From Bacteroidota bacterium (GTDB lineage: Bacteria; Bacteroidota; Bacteroidia; Chitinophagales; Saprospiraceae): a stretch of DNA of 16,031 nucleotides. The stretch covers positions 1-16,031 of the forward strand of contig JAJRQS010000011.1 in assembly GCA_024280135.1 (NCBI GenBank), written 5' to 3'. The notes under the pieces are model-generated. The model searched no databases. It had not been told where the DNA came from and saw nothing but the letters and a program-made list of their open reading frames with translations. Below are positions 1-8,127 of the stretch, piece after piece (position 1 is the first letter of the stretch; each line of letters begins with the position of its first letter). The position numbers and the translations under genes were made by a program.

Positions 1-1571
1 CCAGCACTATGGACGACGATGTCCACACCTCCAAATTCTAAGCATGCAAAATCAAAAGCTGCCTTGACAGAATCTGCATCCGTTACATTTGCAACAAATG
101 TACGACATTGGTCTTTTGTGAAATCGTTTGCACTAATATTAAGATTCTTTTCATTAATATCCGATAAAACAACGACTGCTCCTTGATCCACCAATCTTCT
201 AGCAATGGCAAATCCAATGCCACCACCCGCACCAGTCACTAAAGCAACTTTTCTAGAAAGAGGCTTTTCTTTGGGTTGGCGTTGTAATTTTGCTTCTTCT
301 AGCAACCAATACTCAATGTCAAAAGCTTCTTGCAAAGGCAAAGAGGTGTATGAAGAAACCGCTTCAGCTCCACGCATTACATTGATTGCATTTAGGTAAA
401 ACTCCGAAGCAACTCTTGCGGTCTGCTTATTCTTTGCGAAAGTAAACATACCTACTCCAGGATATAAAATCACCACAGGATTAGGATCCCGCATAGCAGG
501 ACTATTCTTGCGTTTATGATTCTTATAATACTTTTTATAATCTAGTCTATAGTCCGCAAACTGTTTGGCTATTTTCTTTATCACTGCTGATGAATTAACA
601 TCATCGTTCGATTTAATATCCAATACTAACGGTTTAATCTTTGTCCTCAAGAAGTGGTCTGGACAAGATGTACCCATTGGGGCTAACTTATTGATATCCT
701 TACTATTAATAAACTCTAGTACATTTTTATTATCGGAGAAATGCCCAACCATCAATTGTTCACTAGAAGCCAATCCTCTTAAAATCGGAGCTATTTCAGC
801 CGCCTGTTGTATTCTATTTTTTCCCGCAAGGGACTTCACTTTCTGCCCTCCAAAAGTTGCTCTTTTTTTCTTATTTTTGCGCAAGTACTTCGTTGCCTTG
901 TTCAGTGCATCAATACTATTCTTGTAGCACTCATAAGCTGTATCTCCCCAAGTAAAAATACCATGCCCTTCGAGGATAATACCTTTAATTTTTGGATTTT
1001 CTTCATAGTGTTTGGACAGCATCATACCCAGTTCAAACCCTGGTCTTTGCCAAGGCACCCAGCCCATTTTATCTCCCCAGACTGCTTTCGTTAATTGTTT
1101 AGAGTTTTTGGCAGCAGCAATGGCTATTACATCATCGGGATGCAAATGATCCACGTGCGCAAAAGGCAAAAAAGCATGGAGTGCTGTGTCAATCGATGGA
1201 GCTCTAGAGTCCAAATCATAAATGCAATGCTGATAAAGTGCTACCATTTCATCTTCATGGTCTCTTCCTCGATAAATTGTTTTTAGATTATTCAATCGAT
1301 CCATGTATAATCCTGCTAACCCATTGCGTTTTATCGTTCCTAAGTCACCACCTGAGCCTTTGACGTACATGACCTCGACCATTTTTTTTGTGAGAGGATC
1401 TCTTTGTTTTACTTTACAACTCGTGTTTCCTCCACCAAAATTTGTCACCCTCAAGTCACTTCCCAACAGATTTGATCGATAAAGGAGTAATTTAATTTGG
1501 TCATTTTTAAGTGATTTCACTACTTTTTTATCCCACAAATCGTTGAGATAGAGGCCTTTAGTTGCAGACAT
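1..1571 (-). CDS. Bifunctional class II aldolase / short-chain dehydrogenase, RhaEW-like (C-terminus beyond window)
   Basis: The frame is open from an ATG at 1571 to the left edge (523 full codons), so the gene is cut by the window and not broken. Residues about 20-240 are a class II aldolase domain: a glycine-rich phosphate-binding stretch GGGNTSCK (46-53) and likely Zn ligands His142 and His144 (HLHPDD) plus His203 (EGHG). After a linker with QEAFDIEYWLLEEAKLQ (414-430) comes an NAD-type short-chain dehydrogenase: Rossmann motif TGAGGGIG (446-453), an acidic Asp471 after the second strand that favours NAD, and a partial NNAG-like motif HSAG at the edge. The catalytic YxxxK lies outside. This two-domain order is that of the roughly 700-aa enzymes that split L-rhamnulose-1-phosphate to DHAP and L-lactaldehyde and then oxidise the aldehyde (B. 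subtilis RhaEW type). Rhamnose specificity is inferred from the fusion, and other deoxy-sugars such as fucose are possible. It is divergent from the TonB receptor and shares its control region. Confidence 0.9.
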   Translation of the reverse strand, partial: MSATKGLYLNDLWDKKVVKSLKNDQIKLLLYRSNLLGSDLRVTNFGGGNTSCKVKQRDPLTKKMVEVMYVKGSGGDLGTIKRNGLAGLYMDRLNNLKTIYRGRDHEDEMVALYQHCIYDLDSRAPSIDTALHAFLPFAHVDHLHPDDVIAIAAAKNSKQLTKAVWGDKMGWVPWQRPGFELGMMLSKHYEENPKIKGIILEGHGIFTWGDTAYECYKNSIDALNKATKYLRKNKKKRATFGGQKVKSLAGKNRIQQAAEIAPILRGLASSEQLMVGHFSDNKNVLEFINSKDINKLAPMGTSCPDHFLRTKIKPLVLDIKSNDDVNSSAVIKKIAKQFADYRLDYKKYYKNHKRKNSPAMRDPNPVVILYPGVGMFTFAKNKQTARVASEFYLNAINVMRGAEAVSSYTSLPLQEAFDIEYWLLEEAKLQRQPKEKPLSRKVALVTGAGGGIGFAIARRLVDQGAVVVLSDINEKNLNISANDFTKDQCRTFVANVTDADSVKAAFDFACLEFGGVDIVVHSA

Positions 1572-1599
1572 AAATAATTGGTTTGAATTTTAGAAAGGT

Positions 1600-1607
1600 C
1601 AAAGATA
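1600..1607 (-). promoter_or_regulatory. Putative Bacteroidota -7 promoter box for the aldolase/dehydrogenase gene
   Basis: On the minus strand this reads TATCTTTG, a full match to the Bacteroidota -7 consensus TAnnTTTG, 28 bases upstream of the ATG at 1571. No convincing TTG-type -33 box is found at the usual distance; the sequence there is a poly-T/A tract. The expected leader is only about 20 nt. There is no clear Shine-Dalgarno sequence before the start, which is usual in this phylum. Confidence 0.55.
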
Positions 1608-1636
1608 GAACCTTTTTATCTGGTAAAAAAAAATTT

Positions 1637-1652
1637 ACACAAACGTTTGCGT
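1637..1652. promoter_or_regulatory. Putative LacI-family operator in the divergent promoter region
   Basis: The site ACACAAACGTTTGCGT is an inverted repeat with a perfect 10-bp core CAAACGTTTG (1640-1649) and 14 of 16 symmetric positions matching. An even palindrome with a central CG flanked by AAA/TTT is the hallmark of operators bound by LacI/GalR-family repressors. It covers the putative -33 box (1646-1649) of the receptor promoter and lies about 30 bp upstream of the -7 box of the aldolase gene. One bound dimer could therefore affect both directions. The regulator gene itself is not in the window. Confidence 0.6.
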
Positions 1653-1678
1653 AAGATGTAAAAAAAATGTTATCTTTG
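1646..1678 (+). promoter_or_regulatory. Putative Bacteroidota sigma-70-type promoter for the TonB receptor / T9SS protein operon
   Basis: A TTTG -33 element (1646-1649), a 21-nt spacer and a perfect TAnnTTTG -7 element TATCTTTG (1671-1678) fit the Bacteroidota consensus. Transcription should begin near 1685, leaving a leader of roughly 75-80 nt before the ATG at 1762. The -33 box is the right half of the palindromic operator, so binding there would block this promoter. Confidence 0.6.
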
Positions 1679-1761
1679 CTCATGCTTGTATAATACAAGT
1701 CAACTTTAAATACGTCAACGGAGCTGATAAGTTCTAATAGGCTACAATCAATAAACAATAG

Positions 1762-4614
1762 ATGAAGCAAGGATTGGTATTTCTTTTAGTATTTCTCTTT
1801 AGTCAAAGCATGTATGCACAAAAGGGCAATATTCATGGATATGTAAAGGAAGCTGCAAATGATGATCCGATGATTGGCGCTAGTGTATTTATAAAAGGCA
1901 GCAGCACTGGAACGGTTACGGACTTTAATGGTGAATTTACGTTGAATGGGATTGATATTGGAGAGCAGACGTTGGAGTTTAGCTATTTGGGTTTTACGAC
2001 AATAGAGCAGGTAATTACTGTTACATCCGGAACGATAGAGTTAGATATCGCTATGGAATATGAGGCCGTCAGTCTATTGGATAAGGATATAGTCGTGACT
2101 GCTCAAGCAAGTGCTCAGATGGCTGCTATCAACAAACAACGTTCTTCTAATACTATTGCGAATGTCATCTCTGTGAAGCGGATACAAGAGCTGCCAGATG
2201 CGAATGCAGCAGAAGTGGTGGCGCGTCTGCCTGGAGTGAGTTTACAACGAGAAGGAGGTGAAGGAGCGAAGGTCGTAATACGTGGGCTTTCGCCAAAATA
2301 TAACAAAGTAACTTTAGAAGGAGTAAAAATGGCTTCAACGGGGAGTGGAGATAGAAGTACAGATATGAGTATGATTTCTCCTTTTATGTTGGAGGGTATT
2401 GAAGTGTTCAAAGCTGCGTTACCAGACAAGGAGGCTGATGCACATGGAGGCAGTATTAATTTTGTATTAAAGGAAGCTCCAAAGAAATTCAAATTAGATG
2501 CCTATGTTTCTGGAGGTGCAAGTATGATAAGGCCTGTTCCTGATTACAAAACAGTCTTAGGTGTAAGTAATCGTTTTTTCAATAACAAACTAGGTGTATT
2601 TGTACAAGGTGATTACGAGAATAGGAATAGAACATCGCACAGTTTGTATTCGAGCTATAGAGCGGAAGAACCGCTAGACATTAAAACTGATGTAATTGCA
2701 AATACTATTGCGATAAAAGATGTTAGACGAAAAATAAATAGAATAGGAGGCGCTTTAGTTCTTGATTACAAAATTCCCAATGGTACAATCAAGTTTAGTA
2801 ATTTTGGAAGTACCATCAAGAAAGGATATGTTAATCGTGCCGAAACGTATGGTTTACTGTACAAGACACACAATTATCAAATGGATTTGGCTAAAACGGA
2901 CTTATTAGTCGCAACGAATGCATTAAGCATCAAAAGGACGTTTGGGTCATTTGATGTACAGTTAAAAGGCTCTAGAGCTTTCTCTAAAAACGAAACCCCT
3001 GAGGGAATTTCTATTCGTGCTCAAGAAGACGCGGCTTTTGATTTGGAGGTTAATACTAAAGCTTCATTAAAGGAAATCCTTCGATATGCAAAGAACAATT
3101 TACAAACTGCCCGATTAGAAAAAATCTCCTCTGGAAAATTATTTACACAAGAGAAAGAGTATGCTGTTAGTGCAGATGTGGAATATAAGTTAACGCTATC
3201 TAAAGCCTTAAACTTTTCTGTAAAGGTCGGTGGAAAGTATAAAAAACTTACTAAAGAACACGACAGAACAAGCACAAACATTCCGATTAGTTGGGGTCAA
3301 CATGGCGCACCATACAGAGCTGCCATCGCAGATGCATTTGAAGGAGTTGAGTTATCAAACAATATTTCATATGCACATTTTTATGATCCCTCATACGACA
3401 ATGATGCTTTTTTTAAAGGAGAATACCAACTCGCTGGTGCTTTCAACGAAGATGCTGCTGTAAAACTGGCTCAAATCGCGCGAGATGGCGATTTGTATCT
3501 AACGCACCACCCTACTGACAATATGTTTGACTATTCTGGACATGAAGAATATACAGCAGGCTATTTGATGACTACATTTAATTACAAGAAGCTAGTTACG
3601 CTTATTCCTGGTTTTAGGTATGAAGAGAACAAAACTACCTATACAGCCAATCAAGGAGATGCTTTAGCCTTCAATGAATATGTTGGTTATAAGTTCAATC
3701 CAGTCACGACAGAGCGGTTAAATAGCTTTTTGCTACCGATGGTTCACTTAAAGATACAACCCAAAAAATGGTTGACTGTTCGAATGGCATATACTGAGAC
3801 TTTGGCACATCCAGATTTTTCTCAAATTATTCCTTCCAGAAATATTGCCATGTTTGATGTGAGCTGGAATAATCCTTATCTCAAGCCTTCAAAATCTCAA
3901 AATATTGATTTATATATTTCTGCCTACAATAATAAACTAGGGCTAGTTTCGGTAGGAGCCTTTAAGAAGCAAATCACAAACTTGATATTTGATACTGGAA
4001 GAGCCTTTATAAAAGAACCTGCAGATTTTGGTTTACCTAGTACACAAAAAGGGCGTAAAATCACTCGAATCATCAATAACAAGTTTCCGCTTGATTTATG
4101 GGGAATAGAATCAGAATACAAAACTAGATTTTGGTATTTGGATAATTTTTTAAAGGGTGTTGTATTGAATTTGAACTATACACATATCTTTTCAAAAGTA
4201 AAATACCCTATTACCCGAACGGAATCAACCTTTTCAAATGAACCGCCTTATATTGTTCAAATAAATGTTGATACTTTTTATGTTGACAAGTTCATCGATC
4301 AACCTAACGATATATTCAATGCTACGGTTGGTTACGACATAGGTGGTTTTTCCGCAAGGGTCTCTTATTTATATCGGACAGAAATCTTTTCAAGGGCAGC
4401 CTATTGGGAGAACCTACGAGCTAGCGCTACAAAGTATTCGAGATGGGATGTCAGTTTTAAACAAAGCTTTCCTAAAGGAATTGAAGTAATGCTAAATTTT
4501 GCTAATATCTTTTCGCAACCAGAAAAAGTGGTTTTAAAGAACAGCGGTTATCTTGTTAACCAACAATATTATGGAACAACGATAGACCTCGGAGTGAGGT
4601 ATCGATTTCAATAA
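1762..4614 (+). CDS. TonB-dependent outer-membrane receptor with carboxypeptidase-regulatory-like N-domain
   Basis: This 950-aa protein probably imports a large ligand across the outer membrane using TonB/ExbBD energy. A Sec signal peptide (residues 1-20, cleavage after YAQ) is followed by a carboxypeptidase D regulatory-like domain (about 21-100, with GASVFIKGSSTGTVTDFNGEF and FSYLGFTT). The plug domain (about 105-240) carries LPDANAAEVVARLPGVS, VVIRGLSPKYNKVTLEGV and GGSINFVLKEAP. The rest is a beta-barrel of alternating aromatic strands ending LGVRYRFQ. Length and plug motifs are closer to the FecA / Xanthomonas-Caulobacter type receptors than to SusC, and no SusD lipoprotein gene follows. 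The next gene starts 27 bp downstream on the same strand, suggesting co-transcription. Substrate is unknown; a rhamnose-containing glycan is inferred from the divergent RhaEW-like gene. Confidence 0.92.
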   Translation: MKQGLVFLLVFLFSQSMYAQKGNIHGYVKEAANDDPMIGASVFIKGSSTGTVTDFNGEFTLNGIDIGEQTLEFSYLGFTTIEQVITVTSGTIELDIAMEYEAVSLLDKDIVVTAQASAQMAAINKQRSSNTIANVISVKRIQELPDANAAEVVARLPGVSLQREGGEGAKVVIRGLSPKYNKVTLEGVKMASTGSGDRSTDMSMISPFMLEGIEVFKAALPDKEADAHGGSINFVLKEAPKKFKLDAYVSGGASMIRPVPDYKTVLGVSNRFFNNKLGVFVQGDYENRNRTSHSLYSSYRAEEPLDIKTDVIANTIAIKDVRRKINRIGGALVLDYKIPNGTIKFSNFGSTIKKGYVNRAETYGLLYKTHNYQMDLAKTDLLVATNALSIKRTFGSFDVQLKGSRAFSKNETPEGISIRAQEDAAFDLEVNTKASLKEILRYAKNNLQTARLEKISSGKLFTQEKEYAVSADVEYKLTLSKALNFSVKVGGKYKKLTKEHDRTSTNIPISWGQHGAPYRAAIADAFEGVELSNNISYAHFYDPSYDNDAFFKGEYQLAGAFNEDAAVKLAQIARDGDLYLTHHPTDNMFDYSGHEEYTAGYLMTTFNYKKLVTLIPGFRYEENKTTYTANQGDALAFNEYVGYKFNPVTTERLNSFLLPMVHLKIQPKKWLTVRMAYTETLAHPDFSQIIPSRNIAMFDVSWNNPYLKPSKSQNIDLYISAYNNKLGLVSVGAFKKQITNLIFDTGRAFIKEPADFGLPSTQKGRKITRIINNKFPLDLWGIESEYKTRFWYLDNFLKGVVLNLNYTHIFSKVKYPITRTESTFSNEPPYIVQINVDTFYVDKFIDQPNDIFNATVGYDIGGFSARVSYLYRTEIFSRAAYWENLRASATKYSRWDVSFKQSFPKGIEVMLNFANIFSQPEKVVLKNSGYLVNQQYYGTTIDLGVRYRFQ

Positions 4615-4641
4615 ACTTATTTTTCACAAAACCTTTCAATC

Positions 4642-6264
4642 ATGAAAAAATTTTTTACATTTTTGTCTATCACATTGCTGGTAGCCATTTCATTTTCAGC
4701 ATTTGCACAGCCTGACACGGTGTTTATTGCTGGCAATCCTACTCCTGGTACGCTAAGAGATGCTATCATTGGAGATACAATGCCCAACGGTGACCGTGTC
4801 AACCCTCAGCGTTGTTATGAATTAGAGCGTGGCAAAACTTATTTTCTAGCTGGAATGCTTGATGCAAATTTCGATTTATGTATCATCGCAAATGATGATG
4901 AATCAAAACGTCCACCAGTTATCTCTCCATCTACGGCGCAAGATATTCCTCACGATTTTATTTGTCGTGGAAATGTTTATTTCAAAAACCTATACATTAC
5001 AAATACAGCACCAGACGAAACTAGAAACTTTGGTGGTATTTTATGTTATGGAGAAGACAAGGAATACGTTATCGACAATTGTGTTCTTGAAGGTAATCAA
5101 TGGAACGGTTTTGTTCTATTTAACAAGACAAAAAAAATCACCTTCATCAATAACGTAGTTCGTAATGCAGTCAATGGTGGAAGTCCTTGGAATGGTCGTG
5201 GACTTTCTTCAAGAGATTGGCCTGTAACCGAAGTCTTTATCGAGAACAACACATTCTTCAATCTAAATTCATTTGTATTTAGAGGGGAATGGAATGAGAT
5301 AAAGAAACTAACTTTTAACCATAATACTATCGTTAACAGTATTAAGTGGCCTATCCAATGGCATTACCCTACAGATGCTAACTTCAATGACAATATCTTC
5401 TATAATACGCATAGTATGGGAGAATCTGACTATGAAAGTTCTGGGCAAGATGTTGACGGGCAGCCATTTGGTATTTTCAACTTATTTAAGTTAGATCAAC
5501 ATGCTTTTATCGATTCTTTAGAATATACAGAAGCAGGGAGAAAAGTCAACTTGAAGAGAAACAACTGGTTCTATTCTTCTGAAATTACTGATTTTTGGGC
5601 ATCTATTGATTCTGTAAATGCAGAACCTTGGATGAACGCACGTACACAAGGTTGGTTTGATGATGACGCTAATTATCCATACTTAGCTGAACATTTCACA
5701 ACAAACATGGATCCTATGTTTGTTAATGCGGGTACTCAAGGAAACTGGAGTACTGTTGATTCTATGGTTTTATTTATGAGAGGCCTTAGAGATACGAATG
5801 TTGTAAAGCCTGCTTACTGGGGATATGAGCCTGTAAAAGCTACTTATGATATTGAATGGCCTTTACCTGAAGATTTATCTTACACTAACGGTAATTTACT
5901 TTGGGTTGCACCTGGTGCATGTCCTTTAGGTGATTTGAATTGGTTCCCTGCGAAGAAGGAGCACTGTTTAACTGTAGCAAACAATCAACCTACGATTGAA
6001 GATGGTTTAACTGTTGAGCAAAACATGCCTAACCCTTTCAAGGGTCAGACTACTATTGCTTATTCTTTAGATAATGCTTCTAAAGTAAGTGTGAACATTC
6101 TTGATATCAATGGTAAAGTAATCACTACCCTATTGAATGAGCATCAAGCACAAGGTCGTCACACTGTTGAATGGAATGTAACGAACCAAGCTACTGGTAC
6201 TTATTTCTATCAGATCAAAACTGATAATGCTTTAATTACTCGTAAGTTGGAGTTGATTAAATAA
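4642..6264 (+). CDS. Secreted T9SS type A sorting-domain protein, probable parallel beta-helix
   Basis: This 540-aa protein has a Sec signal peptide (residues 1-23, cleavage after AFAQ) and a C-terminal T9SS type A sorting domain (about 458-540). The sorting domain opens with NMPNPFKGQTTIAYSL and includes VSVNILDINGKVI, GTYFYQIKT and a terminal RKLELIK. It is therefore predicted to be exported across the outer membrane and released or surface-attached. Residues about 100-260 contain repeated short strand motifs (KNLYITNT, VIDNCVLEGN, TFINNVVRNA, VFIENNTFFN, TFNHNTIVNS) typical of a right-handed parallel beta-helix, the fold of many polysaccharide lyases and pectinase-like hydrolases. I cannot place it in a catalytic family or name active-site residues. 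It is 27 bp after the receptor gene and before a strong terminator, so the pair likely forms a two-gene operon: surface capture or cleavage, then uptake. Confidence 0.88.
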   Translation: MKKFFTFLSITLLVAISFSAFAQPDTVFIAGNPTPGTLRDAIIGDTMPNGDRVNPQRCYELERGKTYFLAGMLDANFDLCIIANDDESKRPPVISPSTAQDIPHDFICRGNVYFKNLYITNTAPDETRNFGGILCYGEDKEYVIDNCVLEGNQWNGFVLFNKTKKITFINNVVRNAVNGGSPWNGRGLSSRDWPVTEVFIENNTFFNLNSFVFRGEWNEIKKLTFNHNTIVNSIKWPIQWHYPTDANFNDNIFYNTHSMGESDYESSGQDVDGQPFGIFNLFKLDQHAFIDSLEYTEAGRKVNLKRNNWFYSSEITDFWASIDSVNAEPWMNARTQGWFDDDANYPYLAEHFTTNMDPMFVNAGTQGNWSTVDSMVLFMRGLRDTNVVKPAYWGYEPVKATYDIEWPLPEDLSYTNGNLLWVAPGACPLGDLNWFPAKKEHCLTVANNQPTIEDGLTVEQNMPNPFKGQTTIAYSLDNASKVSVNILDINGKVITTLLNEHQAQGRHTVEWNVTNQATGTYFYQIKTDNALITRKLELIK

Positions 6265-6310
6265 AATTGTGAAAGAGTTTAATTGGTTAAAATTAGATTC
6301 GTGAATATTG

Positions 6311-6341
6311 GGCTGGATACGCAAGTATCCAGCCTTTTTTT
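6311..6341 (+). terminator. Intrinsic terminator of the receptor / T9SS protein operon
   Basis: A perfect 10-bp stem GGCTGGATAC / GTATCCAGCC with a GCAA tetraloop (GNRA class) is followed directly by seven Ts. It lies 46 bp after the stop of the 540-aa gene. The opposite strand has no T-run after the hairpin, so it should stop only plus-strand transcription. Confidence 0.93.
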
Positions 6342-6404
6342 GTTTTGGGCTTTCGTCCGATATTTATATACTGTCGTCCGTATGCTTTGCTTTAGGGGCT
6401 ACTT

Positions 6405-7859
6405 TTATTTTTCTAATACTACTCTCTCAAAGTGCAAACCAGCTGCAGTTGAAAGCGCAATGGTATAGATGCCTTCGGGCAAATGTGACAAATCAATAGC
6501 ATCAATATCCTTACTACTTCCGACCAATTGCCCTAAAGTATTATAAATACGAATCTGTCCTTTTTCTTTTGTTGTAAAGCTTATTTTACCTGTTGTCGGA
6601 TTAGGATAAATGAAAAATTGCTGAGTTTTTTTAACCTTAATATTTACTACTTTAGAGTAGGTCTGATGCCCATCAAAATCCTCTTGTACCAGTCTGTAAT
6701 AACTCATTCCCCGAAAGGGGGTTTTATCTTCAAATCGATAAGTAGATTCGTTATTCGTATCTCCATTTCCAGTAACAAAACCAATCCAATCCCATGTAGT
6801 CAAATCTTTTGAACGTTCAACATTAAAGCCTTTGTTATTTAGTTCTGTCAAAGTTCTCCAATTCAGAAGTACTGTATTTCTTTCTTCTTTTGCTTCAAAC
6901 AATATCATTCCAACTGGTAATAAACTACAATCTATCACGATGTCATTGGGTAAAATGGTCGCATCAATATTTGCAGACCAATCATTGGTATTCCAACCCG
7001 TGACCGTACCACAATTACCATTATTCCATCCTCCATTGCTTACGCCGTCTTTATTTGTCCAATTCACTTGATTGTTTTGGACTGTAATAGTACCGCAACT
7101 CGTGTTGTATTGATTCCATACATAGATACCTACGTTTGTGTAGGTTTGTTGAGAGCCGAATACTTTATTATTAGATACTTCAATATTCGTTCCACTAGAA
7201 ACTCCTATACCATATTGTCCTGGGTCAACGAGTATATTATCTTTAACTACACAATACGAGCCACCATTGTCTCCAAGCAAAATTCCACCGCCACTATTGC
7301 TAGGCCCTCCACCTCTTATCCAATTCCCAATAATTTGGATTGGATCGGAAGCTGTACCATTGGAGATATACATATTGATTGCATCTTCTTGTCCACTAGA
7401 ACCAACTGGATTTTCTACTACATTATAATTGACTAGATTCCCTGTGCCATTGACATTATTAAATTGAACTAATTGCCCTCTTGGAAAAGGTCCATTGACA
7501 TTGGTTACCTCAATGTGGTTGACTTTTATGGTTTCACTATTCACGGCATACACACCCGTTGCCACATTGTCCATTCTGCAATCTAATATCGTAATATTCG
7601 TACAATTGAGTAAGTCAATCCCATTCCCCAAAGAAGGACCAATCTTACATCTTTCAATGGTGATATTGTGGCAATTCTTTAAACGAATAGCATTCCCATT
7701 TGGGTTTGCTATTTCTAGTTCAGAAATTGTAGTATTACTGACCCCGTCATAAGCAATTGGATTTGAAACAACATAAGGCCCACAAAAGGTTGCTCCAGCT
7801 TGCGCCAAAACATTAAATACCTGAGCAAATATTAAAAATAATATTAATTTAATTTTCAT
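6405..7859 (-). CDS. Secreted right-handed parallel beta-helix protein with T9SS sorting domain
   Basis: This 484-aa protein has three parts after a signal peptide (residues 1-20, cleavage after VLAQ). Residues about 21-310 are a clear right-handed parallel beta-helix: repeated NITIERCKIG, NITILDCRMD, TIKVNHIEV, IQIIGNWIRGGG, CVVKDNILVD, NIEVSNNKVFG and ITVQNNQVNW rungs, with conserved Asn/Gly turns. Residues about 316-412 (VLLNWRTLTELNNKGFNVER ... YYRLVQEDFDG) form an Ig-like module often found in front of T9SS sorting domains. Residues about 415-484 are the sorting domain (FFIYPNPTTGKISF, IRIYNTLGQLV, LPEGIYTI, RVVLEK). It points towards the 540-aa T9SS gene. The helix could be a glycan lyase, glycoside hydrolase or binding scaffold; no catalytic signature is recognised. 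Three Asn/Gly/Cys-rich rungs near 245-285 (YNTSCGTITV, WNNGNCGTVTG) may pair cysteines across coils. Confidence 0.88.
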   Translation of the reverse strand: MKIKLILFLIFAQVFNVLAQAGATFCGPYVVSNPIAYDGVSNTTISELEIANPNGNAIRLKNCHNITIERCKIGPSLGNGIDLLNCTNITILDCRMDNVATGVYAVNSETIKVNHIEVTNVNGPFPRGQLVQFNNVNGTGNLVNYNVVENPVGSSGQEDAINMYISNGTASDPIQIIGNWIRGGGPSNSGGGILLGDNGGSYCVVKDNILVDPGQYGIGVSSGTNIEVSNNKVFGSQQTYTNVGIYVWNQYNTSCGTITVQNNQVNWTNKDGVSNGGWNNGNCGTVTGWNTNDWSANIDATILPNDIVIDCSLLPVGMILFEAKEERNTVLLNWRTLTELNNKGFNVERSKDLTTWDWIGFVTGNGDTNNESTYRFEDKTPFRGMSYYRLVQEDFDGHQTYSKVVNIKVKKTQQFFIYPNPTTGKISFTTKEKGQIRIYNTLGQLVGSSKDIDAIDLSHLPEGIYTIALSTAAGLHFERVVLEK

Positions 7860-7891
7860 ATTGTGTCATTTTTTATATAAATACTATTTAG

Positions 7892-7899
7892 CAAATTTA
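7892..7899 (-). promoter_or_regulatory. Putative -7 promoter box for the 484-aa beta-helix gene
   Basis: Read on the minus strand this is TAAATTTG, matching TAnnTTTG, 32 bases upstream of the ATG at 7859. No clear TTG -33 element is seen at the expected distance upstream. AT-rich sequence makes chance matches fairly likely. Confidence 0.4.
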
Positions 7900-8000
7900 A
7901 GGGAAATATTTTTCATATGCTTAAGGGTCGAATTTATTTGTTGAGAAAATTACGAATGAGTAATTTTTAAGAAATGTTATGAGGCTAGCTATTGGGCACA

Positions 8001-8050
8001 GCCCATCCCCAAATTCGTTGTAAACTTTTGGTAAGGAATTGGTATTGGGC
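8001..8050. repeat. Imperfect 50-bp inverted repeat
   Basis: The outer arms GCCCA (8001-8005) and TGGGC (8046-8050) pair. After a 3x3 internal mismatch the inner arms CC-A-AATTC (8009-8016) and GAATTGG (8036-8042) pair with one bulged A, leaving a 19-nt loop. The fold is visible on paper but not strong. It could be a degraded mobile-element end, a small structured RNA, or chance. Confidence 0.35.
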
Positions 8051-8061
8051 AAGCAAATTTG

Positions 8062-8083
8062 ACCTGCAGGCCTGCCAGCAGGT
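8062..8083. repeat. CCTGC-rich short inverted repeat (REP-like)
   Basis: ACCTGC (8062-8067) and GCAGGT (8078-8083) form inverted arms around a spacer that contains another CCTGC. The element also includes the palindrome CCTGCAGG (8063-8070). It is GC-rich compared with the surrounding AT-rich intergenic DNA. Short GC-rich intergenic palindromes of this kind are often dispersed repeats, but dispersal cannot be tested within one window. Confidence 0.4.
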
Positions 8084-8127
8084 ACATACACAACGTGTAC
8101 GCTATGTGGGTATTAATGCATAACTAT

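Noticed and set aside
565..1094. Plus-strand open frames of 120 and 95 aa
   Set aside because: They are antisense to the aldolase domain of the RhaEW-like gene, which has clear family motifs; no start signals or homology of their own.
1762..6264. SusC/SusD pair
   Set aside because: The receptor lacks SusC-typical length and motifs, and the second protein has a T9SS sorting domain and no lipoprotein cysteine, so it is not SusD.
6283..6499. Short plus-strand frames after the terminator
   Set aside because: They span the terminator hairpin and then run antisense to the T9SS sorting domain; not credible genes.
7068..7436. 122-aa plus-strand open frame
   Set aside because: It is antisense to the beta-helix repeats of the 484-aa gene; the low-complexity repeats keep the opposite frame open.
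7990..8051. Direct repeat TATTGGGCA, two copies 53 bp apart
   Set aside because: Nine bases in a repeat-prone intergenic region, part of which is already explained by the inverted-repeat arms; not enough to call target-site duplication.
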